A stretch of 64,000 nt of DNA from Sporosarcina globispora (GCF_001274725.1 NZ_LGUF01000007.1:1505187-1569186), one strand, 5' to 3'; positions 27,138 to 38,000 are shown, counted from the stretch's first letter. Numbers and translations are program-made. Notes: generated by a model not told the origin, from the letters alone.

Positions 27138-27776
27138 ATGCGACAGCGAAATAAACCTTGGGCGAAAGATAAGTTAGTCCAGTATCCCCAATATGTAATT
27201 TCCGAACCTGAAAAAAATAAAGGGAAGTGGAAGGAAGCATTCGATAAAGATCAGCCCATCCATATAGAAATCGGGACAGGCAAAGGCCGTTTCATAACTG
27301 GCATGGCAAAAGCAAACCCGGATATCAACTATATTGGAATCGAGCTGGCGGACAGCGTCATTGTTACAGCTCTTGACCGCATCATTGAAGACGAGCTTCC
27401 AAATATAAAGCTTTTGAATGTAAATGCAAATGATCTTCGGGATTACTTTGAAAAAGGAGAAGTCAATCGAGTCTACCTCAATTTCTCAGATCCATGGCCA
27501 AAGAAACGCCACGCAAAGCGCAGACTGACTTATAGAAGCTTCCTGGAAATTTATGAAGAGATTCTTGTGGATAAAGGAGAAATCCATTTTAAAACTGATA
27601 ATCAGGGATTGTTTGAATCCTCACTTATGAGTTTTTCCGATTACGACATACTTTTGACATATGTCAGCCTGGACCTTCACAATAGCGATTACGAGGGAAA
27701 TATCATGACCGAGTATGAAGAAAAGTTTTCATCAAGAGGAAGCCGTATATTCCGGTGCGAAGTGCAATATAGATAA
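27138..27776 (+). CDS. trmB: tRNA (guanine-N7-)-methyltransferase
   Basis: 212 residues. Adds the N7 methyl group to G46 of tRNA from S-adenosylmethionine. The SAM site [12 protein letters not shown] and the substrate segment [16 protein letters not shown] are diagnostic of TrmB. ATG at 27138 follows TAGGAGTGTCAAT; ten in-frame codons upstream lack a ribosome site. Transcribed alone and closed by a terminator. Confidence 0.97.
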   Translation: MRQRNKPWAKDKLVQYPQYVISEPEKNKGKWKEAFDKDQPIHIEIGTGKGRFITGMAKANPDINYIGIELADSVIVTALDRIIEDELPNIKLLNVNANDLRDYFEKGEVNRVYLNFSDPWPKKRHAKRRLTYRSFLEIYEEILVDKGEIHFKTDNQGLFESSLMSFSDYDILLTYVSLDLHNSDYEGNIMTEYEEKFSSRGSRIFRCEVQYR

Positions 27777-27807
27777 GCTTAGTCTATCCAATCGGATAGG
27801 CTTTTTT
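27777..27807 (+). terminator. trmB terminator
   Basis: AGTCTATCC/GGATAGGCT stem and six T. Confidence 0.88.
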
Positions 27808-27922
27808 AGATATTATCTGTATGAAAAATTTAAATATTTCTACAAGTAAGCGCTTAAATGTTAATATGAAGTTATGGGAAATCGAGCGCTTGCTCAGAAC
27901 TATTTAAATGGAGGAGATAATG

Positions 27923-28765
27923 ATGGAAACATTGGAGCTGAAGAACTTAAAGCTGACCTGGCTTCACGGCGGTGTCACACATCTGGATGGAGGGGCCATG
28001 TTTGGCGTAGTTCCCAAGCCTTTGTGGTCTAAAAGTTATCCATGCAATGAAAATAACCAGATTGAATTGAGAACAGATCCAATCCTTATCCAATTTGACG
28101 ATAAAAATATTTTAGTCGAATCAGGCCTGGGAATCGGGAAGCTTAACGATAAACAGAAGAGGAATTTCGGTGCGCTTGAAGAGTCTTTTGTTGAGCGGGA
28201 TTTGGCCATGCATGGTCTTACTCCCGGGGATATTGACTATATCCTTATGACGCATCTTCATTTTGATCATGCCTGTGGACTGACAATGCCGGAAGAAGGA
28301 AAATTTGCTTCTGTATTTCCAAATGCCAAAATTATCGCATCACGAGTAGAGTGGGAAGAAATGAGAAATCCTAATATCCGCTCAAGGAATACATATTGGA
28401 AAGAGAACTGGGAGTCCATTCAAGAGCAGGTGGAAGTTTTTGAAGGTGAATGGACGCTGGGGCCCATAAAAATGGTGCATACAGGCGGCCATAGTGAAGG
28501 GCATTCTATTCTTGTTATTGAAGATGAGGGTGAGACCATTATTCATATGGCTGATATTATGCCAACACATGCCCATCAAAATGTATTATGGGTTCTCGCT
28601 TACGATGACTACCCGATGGATTCCATCAGCGCCAAGGAAAAATGGATGGAATTCGGCGTGAAAAAGAATGCATGGTTCACTTTTTACCATGATGCTTTTT
28701 ACAGGGCCGTCAAATGGGATGAGTCAGGAAATATCTCTGAGAAAGTGGAAAAGAAAAGAAATTAA
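27923..28765 (+). CDS. ytnP: metallo-beta-lactamase-fold lactonase (YtnP)
   Basis: 280 residues. YtnP-type enzymes open N-acyl homoserine lactones and can quench streptomycete signals; the physiological role here is inferred. The zinc ligands are seen in [10 protein letters not shown], later in GGHSEGHS and in a C-terminal YHDAF. The second of two adjacent ATGs (27923) is chosen because GGAGGAG is then 8 bases away and the METL start matches YtnP. Upstream TAAGCGCTTA (about 27847) may belong to the promoter region. Confidence 0.9.
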   Translation: METLELKNLKLTWLHGGVTHLDGGAMFGVVPKPLWSKSYPCNENNQIELRTDPILIQFDDKNILVESGLGIGKLNDKQKRNFGALEESFVERDLAMHGLTPGDIDYILMTHLHFDHACGLTMPEEGKFASVFPNAKIIASRVEWEEMRNPNIRSRNTYWKENWESIQEQVEVFEGEWTLGPIKMVHTGGHSEGHSILVIEDEGETIIHMADIMPTHAHQNVLWVLAYDDYPMDSISAKEKWMEFGVKKNAWFTFYHDAFYRAVKWDESGNISEKVEKKRN

Positions 28766-28793
28766 AAAATCCCCGTTTTTTGGGGATTTTTTA
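28763..28793. terminator. bidirectional terminator between ytnP and ytzB
   Basis: AAAAAATCCCC/GGGGATTTTTT hairpin between convergent genes. Confidence 0.92.
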
Positions 28794-28808
28794 ATATAGG
28801 AGAAATGT

Positions 28809-29123
28809 TTATTGCAGCGGAAAAATGTCTAAAATCGTTCCAGTCTCTGCATCCGCAATAAATTCAAACTGCTCGGCCTCTTCTCCAGAAAACCTCGAAA
28901 TGCCTCCCTTATAAACCTGATATTTTAGATGGCCCTTTTCATAAGGTTCAGATTTCATGTGAATCCATGATCCGCTGATTGGCCCTTCCTGTTTAAATGC
29001 ATCTTTTATATTCGCCAAAGCTTTTTCCGGGGTAACAGGAGTTTTTAGCGAGAGCAATTCCCTAGCTGCGTATCCGCTTGCCAAACCAACCCCAACACCT
29101 ATCAAAAATGATTTCCAATTCAT
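28809..29123 (-). CDS. ytzB: small PepSY-like membrane-anchored protein (YtzB type)
   Basis: 104 residues. One N-terminal membrane span (FLIGVGVGLASGYAARELL) is followed by a PepSY-like fold: PEKALANIKDAFKQEGPISGSWIHM and a closing DAETGTILDIFPL strand. PepSY domains often modulate proteases or peptidoglycan enzymes; the target is unknown. Start ATG follows GGGGAGGTGCAATT. The name is by position in the B. subtilis order and by memory of the family, so it is moderately secure. Confidence 0.8.
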   Translation of the reverse strand: MNWKSFLIGVGVGLASGYAARELLSLKTPVTPEKALANIKDAFKQEGPISGSWIHMKSEPYEKGHLKYQVYKGGISRFSGEEAEQFEFIADAETGTILDIFPLQ

Positions 29124-29355
29124 AATTGCACCTCCCCAGGATGATGATAAAAGTAGCTCATTTTAACAATTTAATAGCTGTTTTTCAATTCTATCTTACC
29201 AAAAATAGGATTGAACTAAAATAAATTATATAAACCTTAAATTTCGCCAATCGAAGTTTCCTGCCTGAAATGGTGGAAAGACGTATGAAAGTTCTGTAAA
29301 ATATAATCATACATATCTGCATAGCCAATCTGGAAAGTGATAAAGGAGAAGAATA

Positions 29356-30429
29356 ATGAACGAAAAAACATTGCAGCTTTTTAAAACATTGACAGAGTTG
29401 CCGGGTGCACCTGGAAACGAGCATTTAGTACGGAAATTCATGCGCGAACAAATCAGCCAATATACAGATGAAGTCGTTCAGGATAAACTTGGCGGCATCT
29501 TCGGTGTAAAAAGAGGCGATGAAAGCGGCCCGACTGTAATGGTTGCTGGCCATATGGATGAAGTTGGATTTATGGTAACTTCCATAACTGATAATGGGAT
29601 GATCCGTTTTCAGACACTTGGCGGCTGGTGGAGCCAGGTCTTGCTGGCTCAAAGAGTTCAAATTATTACTGATCACGGACCAGTAACAGGAGTAATCGGG
29701 TCAATTCCTCCGCATCTGTTAGACGAAGCAAAGCGCAGCAAGCCGATGGATATTAAAAATATGCTTATTGACATTGGTGCGGATGACCAGGAAGATGCAA
29801 AAAGAATAGGCATTAAGCCAGGGCAGCAGATTCTTCCAATTTGTCCATTTACACCAATGGCAAATGAAAAGAAAATTTTGGCGAAAGCATGGGATAACCG
29901 TTATGGCTGCGGCTTGGCTGTGGAACTTTTAGAGGAAGTACAGAGTGACGCGCTGCCCAATATCCTCTATTCCGGAGCAACAGTCCAAGAAGAAGTCGGT
30001 TTAAGAGGTGCACAGACAGCAGCAAATATGATCAATCCTGATATTTTCTTTGCTTTGGATGCAAGCCCTGCCAACGATATGACTGGGAATAAAAATGAAT
30101 TTGGCCATTTAGGCAAGGGAGCTCTTTTGCGCATCCTGGACCGTTCCATGGTAACGCACCGCGGAATGAGGGAATTTGTTTTGGATACAGCAGAAACCAA
30201 TAATATCCCATATCAATATTTTGTCTCACAAGGCGGGACAGATGCCGGTAAAGTTCATATATCCAATGAAGGAGTTCCGAGCGCAGTTATCGGCATTTGT
30301 TCCCGTTATATTCACACCCATGCATCCATCGTCCATGTAGATGATTATGCAGCTGCAAAAGAATTGCTTGTTAAGCTTGTAAAAGCCTGTGACCGTTCAA
30401 CAGTAGAATCGATCCGTCAAAACAGTTAA
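29356..30429 (+). CDS. ytoP: M42-family aminopeptidase (YtoP)
   Basis: 357 residues. A co-catalytic zinc aminopeptidase of the glutamyl aminopeptidase/FrvX family. Metal and catalytic residues sit in [34 protein letters not shown] and the C-terminal [15 protein letters not shown]. It is cytosolic. Divergent from ytzB. Start ATG follows AAAGGAGAAGAATA. A 55-bp gap to the next gene without a terminator suggests a two-gene unit. Confidence 0.92.
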   Translation: MNEKTLQLFKTLTELPGAPGNEHLVRKFMREQISQYTDEVVQDKLGGIFGVKRGDESGPTVMVAGHMDEVGFMVTSITDNGMIRFQTLGGWWSQVLLAQRVQIITDHGPVTGVIGSIPPHLLDEAKRSKPMDIKNMLIDIGADDQEDAKRIGIKPGQQILPICPFTPMANEKKILAKAWDNRYGCGLAVELLEEVQSDALPNILYSGATVQEEVGLRGAQTAANMINPDIFFALDASPANDMTGNKNEFGHLGKGALLRILDRSMVTHRGMREFVLDTAETNNIPYQYFVSQGGTDAGKVHISNEGVPSAVIGICSRYIHTHASIVHVDDYAAAKELLVKLVKACDRSTVESIRQNS

Positions 30430-30484
30430 TTAGATGAGACAGCTGGTGCTGTCTCTTTTTCCTGTAAAAATGAAAGGAGACATC

Positions 30485-30997
30485 ATGAAAATCATTATTG
30501 GTTCAAAAAATCCCGCTAAAATCCTGGCGGTCGAAACCGCTTTCCGCCATTATGAAGCTGACATTATATCCGAAAATGTACCCTCAGGAGTGAACGACCA
30601 GCCTTTCTCGGATGATGAAACCATAAAAGGGGCCATCAATAGAGCTTATGGAGCCCTTGAAGCTTCCGCAGGACAAATTGGCATTGGACTCGAAGGCGGT
30701 GTGCAAAAAACGGAATTCGGGCTTTTTTTATGTAACTGGGGTGCTCTGGCGGAAAAAGGGCAGCCTCCGATTATTGCAGGAGGAGCCAGGATTCCGCTTC
30801 CTGAGGGTGTTTCATCGAGGCTCTTGGCTGGCGAAGAACTGGGTCCTGTAATGGATGTTTACGCAAAAAGAGAAAATGTCCGCAAAAATGAAGGAGCAGT
30901 TGGAATTTTTACAAATGGGCAGGTGAATCGTCCTGAAATGTTCTCACATGTCATGAAACTCCTGATTGGACAATTTGAGTATAGAAAAAGGGGCTAG
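30485..30997 (+). CDS. DUF84/YjjX-type inosine/xanthosine triphosphatase
   Basis: 170 residues. The opening IIIGSKNPAKILAVETAF and the conserved VPSGVNDQPFSDDETIKGA segment define the YjjX (DUF84) family, which removes non-canonical purine triphosphates such as ITP and XTP. ATG at 30485 is preferred because AAAGGAG lies 5-6 bases ahead; an earlier in-frame start has no ribosome site. It is expressed probably with ytoP and ends at a terminator. Confidence 0.87.
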   Translation: MKIIIGSKNPAKILAVETAFRHYEADIISENVPSGVNDQPFSDDETIKGAINRAYGALEASAGQIGIGLEGGVQKTEFGLFLCNWGALAEKGQPPIIAGGARIPLPEGVSSRLLAGEELGPVMDVYAKRENVRKNEGAVGIFTNGQVNRPEMFSHVMKLLIGQFEYRKRG

Positions 30998-31018
30998 CTT
31001 TGTGCTAACCCTTTTTCT
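30983..31018. terminator. bidirectional terminator between the NTPase gene and ytoQ
   Basis: AGAAAAAGGGGCTAGC pairs imperfectly with GTGCTAACCCTTTTTCT; T-runs on both strands. It overlaps the 3' ends of both genes. Confidence 0.8.
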
Positions 31019-31463
31019 ATTCGGTTTCGAAGATGTATGATAAAACTTTCAGTGCCTGGTTGACGGTTTCAACAGTAACATTTGCTTTACTTGAAAGTTC
31101 TTTTAGAGGATGATGAAGCTCTTTTGGACGGATGAGGATCAGCGGTTTTCCTAGAGCAGCTGCTGCGCTTGCATCCATGGCAGTGTTCCATTGCTTATAT
31201 TTTTCACCAAACAAAGCAATCACCAGATCTGATTTTTGCATAAGAAGCTGTGTTCTTAAGTTATTAATGCTTGAAGCCGCTTCGTCACGAAAGATTGCAT
31301 CCGGCTGCTTCCCGAGAATTTCCTCACCAATCATGTCAGATCGGTCATGGTTTTCCATAGGACCTGTAAAATGAAGGGGCAGCTGAAGGGATTTAGCTTT
31401 TTCTTTTAATTCATTACGCCAATTTGAATGTATTTCACCTGCTAAGTAGACGGTTATTTCCAT
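31017..31463 (-). CDS. ytoQ: YtoQ family protein
   Basis: 148 residues. The sequence (VYLAGEIHSNWRNE, then LQLPLHFTGPMENHDRSD, then DLVIALFGEKYKQWNTAMDA) is that of the YtoQ family. The fold looks like the nucleoside 2-deoxyribosyltransferase group, with a small Rossmann-like core, but enzymatic function is not established. ATG at 31463 has AAAGGAGG at 7 bases. Convergent with the NTPase gene. Monocistronic. Confidence 0.87.
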   Translation of the reverse strand: MEITVYLAGEIHSNWRNELKEKAKSLQLPLHFTGPMENHDRSDMIGEEILGKQPDAIFRDEAASSINNLRTQLLMQKSDLVIALFGEKYKQWNTAMDASAAAALGKPLILIRPKELHHPLKELSSKANVTVETVNQALKVLSYIFETE

Positions 31464-31625
31464 TCTTTTTCCTCCTTTATGCAATATTCATATATTTTAA
31501 CATTTCTTCTAATAAGTTACGCAGTGAAATAGCTTCCAATCCCGATATGAAGGGTTGTCAGACTATTAAGAAGAAATGTATGATAGGGAAGGATATGAGA
31601 TTCCATGCAAGGAGGGAACTTTAGA

Positions 31626-32138
31626 ATGCAAAAAAGATTCACCGCAGCCTTGCTCTTATTTATTTCATTTATACTCCTAAGTGCCTGTTCAGCATCATTG
31701 GAAGAAGAGCAAACCGCCGCAAAGAATGCTGCAGAGGAAGCATTTAATCAATCACCTGAAGAGACAAATCATAAATTTGAAGATATAGAATATTATTTAC
31801 CTTTCGGTATGGAAGTAGAAGAGGAAAGCCCCAATAATGTCATTTTAAAAAATGGCTCCAGACGGTATATCCTTTTTTACAACCAGCATGAAGGTCCGGA
31901 CAGCAAGGTTGTTTATGATGCTACGCTTAAGCAGAAAGATGAATATGAATTTAATGAGACATTTACAAAGGATGGACATAATGGCTTCCTGTTAATCAAC
32001 AGCGGAAAAGAAGATGAACATGAGCTGGTTGTGGGAATTGGCGGCGTAAAATTATCTACGCAGGCTAAGACCAGGAACCTATCCTCAGACACCGCTGCGA
32101 TGATGGAGATCGCTAATTCCGTCAAGGTCAAGAACTAA
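31626..32138 (+). CDS. secreted lipoprotein of unknown function
   Basis: 170 residues. A type II signal peptide (KKRFTAALLLFISFILLSAC) gives a lipobox LSAC with the modified cysteine near residue 21. The mature part is acidic, with a helix (EEEQTAAKNAAEEAFNQ) followed by a mixed alpha/beta domain starting at FEDIEYYLPFGMEVEE. It should be anchored on the outer face of the membrane. Not recognised as a named family. ATG at 31626 follows AGGAGGG with a 9-base spacer. Confidence 0.85.
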   Translation: MQKRFTAALLLFISFILLSACSASLEEEQTAAKNAAEEAFNQSPEETNHKFEDIEYYLPFGMEVEEESPNNVILKNGSRRYILFYNQHEGPDSKVVYDATLKQKDEYEFNETFTKDGHNGFLLINSGKEDEHELVVGIGGVKLSTQAKTRNLSSDTAAMMEIANSVKVKN

Positions 32139-32170
32139 AACGAAGGGCATGCCCTTCGTTTTTTTATTTT
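32137..32170 (+). terminator. terminator after the lipoprotein gene
   Basis: AACGAAGGGC/GCCCTTCGTT stem and a long T-run. Confidence 0.93.
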
Positions 32171-32300
32171 ATTTAAATAGGTAAAGTATGATAGAAATCT
32201 CCTATTAAAAGAACAATAAGACTACAGAATAATTTTTTGTTACAAGTGTCTTTACATGTGTTATCTTATAATAGCAGAACTTTTACATAGGGGGAAAATA

Positions 32301-33323
32301 ATGAGAGCCTTTCTAAATAGAAAAGGGGTGACCCTTTCACCTAAAGTATATTTTATAGATGCGCTTAGCAGTATGGCGCTTGGATTGTTCGCTTCGCTGA
32401 TTATCGGGCTGATTATTAAGACAATTGGAGATCAGACTGATTTCATATACTTGCAGGAGATGGGCAAGCTGGCCATGGGGCTGATGGGGCCTGCAATTGG
32501 TGTTGCAGTTGCTTATGGACTTAATGCACCGCCGCTTGTTATCTTTTCGGCCATTGCCAGCGGTGCTGCCGGCGCGGCTCTTGGAGGTCCTGCGGGGAGC
32601 TTCGCAGCGGCACTTATATCCACAGAACTTGGAAAACTGGTCAGCAAGGAAACAAAAGTTGATATCATTGTAACACCGCTTGTTACAATTGCGGCTGGTT
32701 ATATCGTATCAACATTGATTGGCCCCGGGATCGATTATGGAATGAAGAGCTTTGGCAGCCTGATAATGTGGGGAACCGAGCAAAGGCCAATTATTATGGG
32801 GATCATTGTTGCGGTATTAATGGGCCTTGCCTTGACGGCTCCTATTTCCTCTGCAGCCATTGCGCTTATGCTTGATTTGACCGGAGTTGCAGCAGGAGCT
32901 GCCACGATTGGCTGTGCAGCACAGATGGTCGGCTTCGCTGTGAGCAGCTTCAGGGAAAATAAAATGGGCGGTTTAATAGCGATTGGAATTGGAACATCCA
33001 TGCTGCAGGTGCCAAACATTATTAGAAACCCGCGTATCCTTATTCCTCCTACCCTTGCAGGAGTGATTCTGGCACCCTTCGGCACAACCATCTGGCTAAT
33101 GGAAAACAATGCTGCAGGGGCAGGCATGGGTACAAGCGGGATTGTTGGCCAGATTATGACTTTTACCACGATGGGCTTTGGCTCAGACGTTTGGATGAAG
33201 GTCATTGTATTGCATTTCATTGGACCGGCTCTTATCAGCCTGTTATTATCAGAATATATGAGGAAAAAAGGCTGGATCCAATATGGAGACATGCATATCA
33301 ACACAGGGGGCGAAAGAAAATGA
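32301..33323 (+). CDS. stand-alone PTS EIIC-type membrane permease
   Basis: 340 residues with about 9-10 membrane spans, rich in Gly and Ala. It matches the PTS_EIIC_2 type (loops such as GPAIGVAVAYGLNAPPLV and MGTSGIVGQIMTF). No EIIA or EIIB domain is attached or encoded nearby, so the energising partner and sugar are unknown. ATG at 32301 follows TAGGGGGAAAATA. Its TGA stop overlaps the ATG of the thioredoxin gene (ATGA), so the two are translationally coupled. Confidence 0.85.
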   Translation: MRAFLNRKGVTLSPKVYFIDALSSMALGLFASLIIGLIIKTIGDQTDFIYLQEMGKLAMGLMGPAIGVAVAYGLNAPPLVIFSAIASGAAGAALGGPAGSFAAALISTELGKLVSKETKVDIIVTPLVTIAAGYIVSTLIGPGIDYGMKSFGSLIMWGTEQRPIIMGIIVAVLMGLALTAPISSAAIALMLDLTGVAAGAATIGCAAQMVGFAVSSFRENKMGGLIAIGIGTSMLQVPNIIRNPRILIPPTLAGVILAPFGTTIWLMENNAAGAGMGTSGIVGQIMTFTTMGFGSDVWMKVIVLHFIGPALISLLLSEYMRKKGWIQYGDMHINTGGERK

Positions 33324-33637
33324 AAAAACTGGAATCAGTAGAGCAATTTAACGAGATGCGCAGCAAGGGGAAACACATTTTCATGTTTTCAGCTGACTGG
33401 TGTCCGGATTGCCGGATTATCGAGCCTGTATTGCCTGAAATTGAAGCGAAATATAATGATTACACTTTTATCTATGTAGATCGTGATCAATTCATTGATC
33501 TTTGCATTGAGCTTGATGTCTTTGGCATCCCAAGCTTCATTGGATACAGGGATGGCCAGGAGTTCGGCCGCTTTGTCAGCAAAGACCGCAAAACACAGGA
33601 AGAAATTGAGAATTTTATTCAAACTCTGGAACAATAA
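33320..33637 (+). CDS. ytpP: thioredoxin-like protein YtpP
   Basis: 105 residues. A thioredoxin fold with redox motif WCPDC (Cys28, Cys31); the expected cis-proline lies in FGIPSFIGY. The CPDC pair differs from the CGPC of general thioredoxin. It is cytosolic. The start codon overlaps the stop of the PTS permease gene, and a gggggcgaaag stretch provides the ribosome site. In B. subtilis ytpP is followed by ytpQ, as here after the R1 repeat. Confidence 0.92.
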   Translation: MKKLESVEQFNEMRSKGKHIFMFSADWCPDCRIIEPVLPEIEAKYNDYTFIYVDRDQFIDLCIELDVFGIPSFIGYRDGQEFGRFVSKDRKTQEEIENFIQTLEQ

Positions 33638-33670
33638 GCCTGTGTACATTTAGTGTTCAAATTTTTACTT

Positions 33671-33799
33671 TGATAACTGTCTAGCTCCAGCGCCTACCCC
33701 CTCGAGGTCACAAGCCAATCCTCCCAAAAAGGCAAAGTACGCCTTTCCGTGAGGCTCGACTTGTGCTTGTCGGGGGTGGGCAAGGCGCTTCCGCTTTTA
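33671..33799 (+). repeat. R1 interspersed repeat, short form, copy d
   Basis: Starts TAACTGTCTAGCTCCAGCGCC and ends GGCAAGGCGCTTCCGCTTTT. One of the two best-matching short copies (the other at 38258). It follows ytpP and is 86 bp before ytpQ; a terminator hairpin separates it from ytpQ. Confidence 0.88.
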
Positions 33800-33800
33800 G

Positions 33801-33836
33801 GCCCTCCTGCATCTCTTTTGAGCAGGAGGGTTTATT
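33801..33836 (+). terminator. hairpin terminator downstream of ytpP and R1d
   Basis: GCCCTCCTGC/GCAGGAGGG stem followed by TTTATT, a weak T-run. Confidence 0.65.
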
Positions 33837-33885
33837 AGTGTAAAATGATAGTTGGAAATCAATCCCCATAAGGAGGGGCTTATAT

Positions 33886-34686
33886 ATGAAAATGGATAGC
33901 AAAAAGATGAAAAATGAATTGGAGCTGCGCTTAGCAAAAGAGAATCGAACTTTCTTTTTTGACAGGGAAAAAGATCAGCTCAGAATTGAAAATAAAGATA
34001 CTGGAAAAGGAATTACCATCTCTCTTCCGGGCATTATTGCTAAATGGCAGGAGCAAAAAGATAAAGCAATTGACGAAGTCGTTTACTATGTGGAAGAAGG
34101 ACTGGAAGCAATGGTGGAGGATGTTCATTTGTCCGGACATGAAAAAAATATTTTTCCAGTTATTCGATCAACCTCTTTTCCTAGTGAATCACAGGAAGGT
34201 GTTCCTTTTTTGACAGATGAACACACGGCTGAAACCCGAGTTTATTTTGCGCTTGATCTCGGAAAAACATATCGCCTTATTGATGCACAGCTAATGGAAA
34301 AAGAGGGCTGGGATCCGGAAAGAATAAGGGAAACAGCTCTCTTCAACGTAAGATCCCTGTCGACAGATATGAAATCGGATACTGTTGCAGGCAACACTTT
34401 TTATTTTTTAAACAAGAATGATGGATATGATGCAAGCAGAATACTGAATGAGTCTTTTATCAAAGAAATGGACAGGAAAGTTGAAGGATCCATGGCTGTG
34501 GCTGTTCCCCATCAAGACGTATTGATCATTGCTGATATAAAAAATGAAACAGGCTATGACGTCCTCGCCCAAATGACCATGAGTTTCTTCGCAAGCGGCA
34601 GAGTGCCCATCACGTCTCTATCATTTTTATACGAGAATGGAGAGTTTGAACCAATATTTATTTTGGGTAAGAATACAAAGAAATAG
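33886..34686 (+). CDS. ytpQ: YtpQ, DUF1444 family
   Basis: 266 residues, soluble. DUF1444/YtpQ proteins are conserved in Bacillaceae without a known activity. The N-terminal region ([24 protein letters not shown]) and the strand-rich C-terminal half ending FIL are typical. Start ATG follows AAGGAGGGGCTTATAT. The neighbour expected in B. subtilis, ytpR, is missing here: the next gene is sftA. Confidence 0.87.
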   Translation: MKMDSKKMKNELELRLAKENRTFFFDREKDQLRIENKDTGKGITISLPGIIAKWQEQKDKAIDEVVYYVEEGLEAMVEDVHLSGHEKNIFPVIRSTSFPSESQEGVPFLTDEHTAETRVYFALDLGKTYRLIDAQLMEKEGWDPERIRETALFNVRSLSTDMKSDTVAGNTFYFLNKNDGYDASRILNESFIKEMDRKVEGSMAVAVPHQDVLIIADIKNETGYDVLAQMTMSFFASGRVPITSLSFLYENGEFEPIFILGKNTKK

Positions 34687-34692
34687 TTTTTT

Positions 34693-34718
34693 GGATCACA
34701 ACAATGTGGTCCTTTTTT
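34693..34718 (+). terminator. ytpQ terminator
   Basis: GGATCACA/TGTGGTCC stem and six T. Confidence 0.88.
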
Positions 34719-35042
34719 GTTAAATTCGACTGCTCTTCCTGAGGTACTCAAAATGACGGGAATAAACCCCCAGGAGAGATGGATCATTACCGAATTATAT
34801 ATTAATCAGCTATTCGGAATAAAAGTAAAACAGCTCTGGGTATAAGTCAGCTGGCTCCACGTGTGAACCTTTAATCACCCGCCTGAGTCGAAAGTATGTC
34901 TGAAACCTATAGTTTGTTTGTAAATTTACCCATTCTGTCTTTAAAAGGACCCATTCTCGGATTTCTTATTCAAAATCTGAGAATAACTGCTAAAATAATA
35001 TAGATAATCTAACAAAGTTTTTGATAGAAAGAGTTGATATAA
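34719..35042. other. intergenic region where ytpR would be expected
   Basis: About 320 bp without ORF, repeat or riboswitch. AT-rich near sftA, where its promoter must be; no good -35/-10 pair stood out. Confidence 0.5.
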
Positions 35043-38000
35043 ATGAGCTGGATTAAAAAGCTGATCCATATGTTCAAAAATGATGAAGAAGAATATGAAT
35101 ATGAGGAATATGAAGAAAATGCAGTTGAGCCAAACTATGAGAAGAAGCAGCCATCTAAAAGCACTAAACAAAGTTCAAGAGATGTGGATGCTAAAGTAGT
35201 TTATCAGTACCCGAAAGGACAGTTCCGTTTTCCCGTCATACCTGACCATGAAGGAGAACGGGACAAAAGGAGGCAGCAAAGACAGGATCATACTCGAGGG
35301 CAGGCTGACAAAAAAACAGAAAGGAGGCAGCAAAGACAGGATCATACTCGAGGGCAGACTGACAAAAAAACAGAAAGGAGGCAGTCACGGGCAGGAGAAA
35401 CGGAATGGCAGAGCAAGCAAGCGGATACCCCAGTCCATGATAAGAGGCCTCCTCGATCCGCTGATAGGGAGCGGCAAAGAAAGACTGCGCCATCACCAGC
35501 TAGTGAGGAGAAAATTCTGACTCGTAATGAGAGAGAGGCTGCCAACAAGAAAAGGCCTTTCCAGCCAACGGAAATTCCATCACCGATCTATGGATTTAAG
35601 AGACCAAGGCCAAATGACCCGAAGGATAAATCAGATAATGGGGAAAAGGAATATAAACAAAGGGAACTTACATACGATGAGGTTATGCGCAAAATTCAGC
35701 AGGCTCCTCCTAAATTGCCGGAGATAACTGAAGCTGCTTCTGATGAAGAAAGAGAAGCTGCCATTACCGATAAGCTGGAGGCTTTCCAGGCCCAGGCATC
35801 TGCAATGGAAATAGAGGAACCTTCATCCCAAAAATACAAAATTGGCGAAGCGTCTGAATTAATGTTGGAAATTCCGGAGGATAACCAAGAGGCAGAGCTG
35901 CATGCAGGGGAATCCGATCCTTTATGGCCAAATCATAGGGAAACTTTTAGGCAGCTTGAATCTTCACAGCCAGGAAGCGATGAAATCCCAAAAAGTGAGG
36001 ATAGCATCAGCCATAAAAATGAATCTAAACCTAGCATATCACTCGCAAACATGATTGAAGAAGCTCTTCATGAAGAAGAAGGAGAATACCAGGCAGAACA
36101 CTTCAGCCAGAGAGAAGTGAGTTTTCATGCGAACTTTGAGCCGGAAGATTTAGCGGACGCAGGTAAAATTGAACCTCATCAGGATTTAATGATGGAGGCT
36201 GAGACTTATTCTGAGGGATCCCTCCAAAGAAAAGAAATAATCAGCTTAGATGAAGAATACTCACAAATGGAAGAACCAGAAACGATTGAAACATCTGAAT
36301 TAAGTTTTGAAATTGAAGAAAGCGAATCATTAGAAACAGAACGTGAGCCTGCCGCAGTGTCAAAAACGGAACAGGAAGAAAATATTGATGAAGAGAAGAA
36401 GTCTTCATCCAGAGGGTCAATCCCATTCAATGTCATAATGCTGAATAATGACAAAAAAAAACTGAATCAGCAGGGGAAGACGGAAAAACCGTCAGACGAA
36501 AAAAAAAATAATATCGCCATGTTTCCGGCAGAAAACATCCAGCAGTCTGCAGCATCAGAAAAAATCGAGGACGATTTAGCGGCGGAAAAAACAGAGCAGT
36601 CTCAGCATGCACCAGAAGCAGATCGAATTAAGGAAAAACAGATTTTTCAGCATGAAGAAGAGATTTTTTATTACCAATTTCCTTCCCAGGCGCTGCTGAC
36701 ACCGCCTATAGTCATGGAAAAAACATCCGATTGGCTTTACGAACAGGAACAGATTTTAAATTCCACGCTGAAAAATTTCAATGTCAGGGCAAAGGTCGTT
36801 AATGTTACGCAAGGGCCTTCTGTAACAAGATTTGAGGTGCAGCCTGAGCCCGGTGTGAAGGTGAATAAAATCACCAATCTTTCTGATGATATAAAGCTTA
36901 GTCTGGCAGCACGGGATATTCGGATTGAGGCACCAATACCTGGCAAGCATACGATCGGTATTGAGGTTCCAAATCAAAGCAGCCGTCCGGTATTTATCAG
37001 TGAGATCATCAGCACCCCGGAGTTCCAGAATGGCAAATCTTCATTAACGGCTGTGCTGGGGCTGGATATTTCCGGAAAGCCTATTGTGACTGATTTACGA
37101 AAAATGCCTCACGGATTGATTGCCGGTGCAACCGGATCAGGGAAGAGCGTATGTATTAACACCATCCTGGTAAGCTTGCTGTATAAGGCGAGTCCGGATG
37201 AACTGAAGTTGCTTCTGATTGACCCGAAAATGGTCGAACTTGCGCCATATAATCGAATTCCTCATTTGGTCAGCCCGGTTATTACCGATGTAAAAGCGGC
37301 AACGGCTGCTTTGAAGTGGGCAGTCGAGGAGATGGAGCGCAGATATGAGCTTTTTGCCCATGCCGGTGTACGGGACATTAACCGTTTTAATGAGCTGGCA
37401 GAAGAGCATAAACGCTATTCAGAAAAGCTGCCATTTATGGTCATTGTGATTGATGAGCTGGCAGACTTAATGATGATGTCGCCGGCGGATGTGGAAGAAG
37501 CCATTTGCAGGATTGCACAGAAAGCACGTGCATGCGGAATTCATCTGATTATTGCAACCCAGCGTCCTTCCGTGGATGTTATTACAGGCTTGATCAAGGC
37601 GAATGTTCCTACAAGAATTGCATTCTCCGTGTCATCCCAAATCGATTCAAGAACAATCATTGATATAAGCGGAGCTGAAAAACTGCTTGGCCGGGGGGAT
37701 ATGCTTTTCCTTGAAAATGGATCCTCGAAGCCGGTAAGGCTGCAGGGGACATTTGTTTCCGATAAAGAAATTGATGATGTGGTAGCCCATGTGCGCAGGG
37801 AACGTGACCCTGACTACTTATTTGAGCAGGAAGAACTTCTGAAGAAAGCTCATGCAATAGAAGAAGAGGATGAACTGTTTTTTGAAGCTTGCGAGTTTGT
37901 TGTTGATCAGGGAGCGGCTTCCACTTCAAGTCTGCAAAGAAGGTTCAAAATAGGCTATAATAGGGCAGCCAGGCTGATTGATATGATGGAAAAACAAGGC

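Noticed and set aside
27841..27862. TAAGCGCTTA palindrome upstream of ytnP
   Set aside because: Resembles part of a cre, but the flanking positions do not match well and the centre is shifted; kept only as a remark.
35269..35395. CRISPR-like direct repeats
   Set aside because: They are two in-frame 54-bp units within sftA with no spacers.
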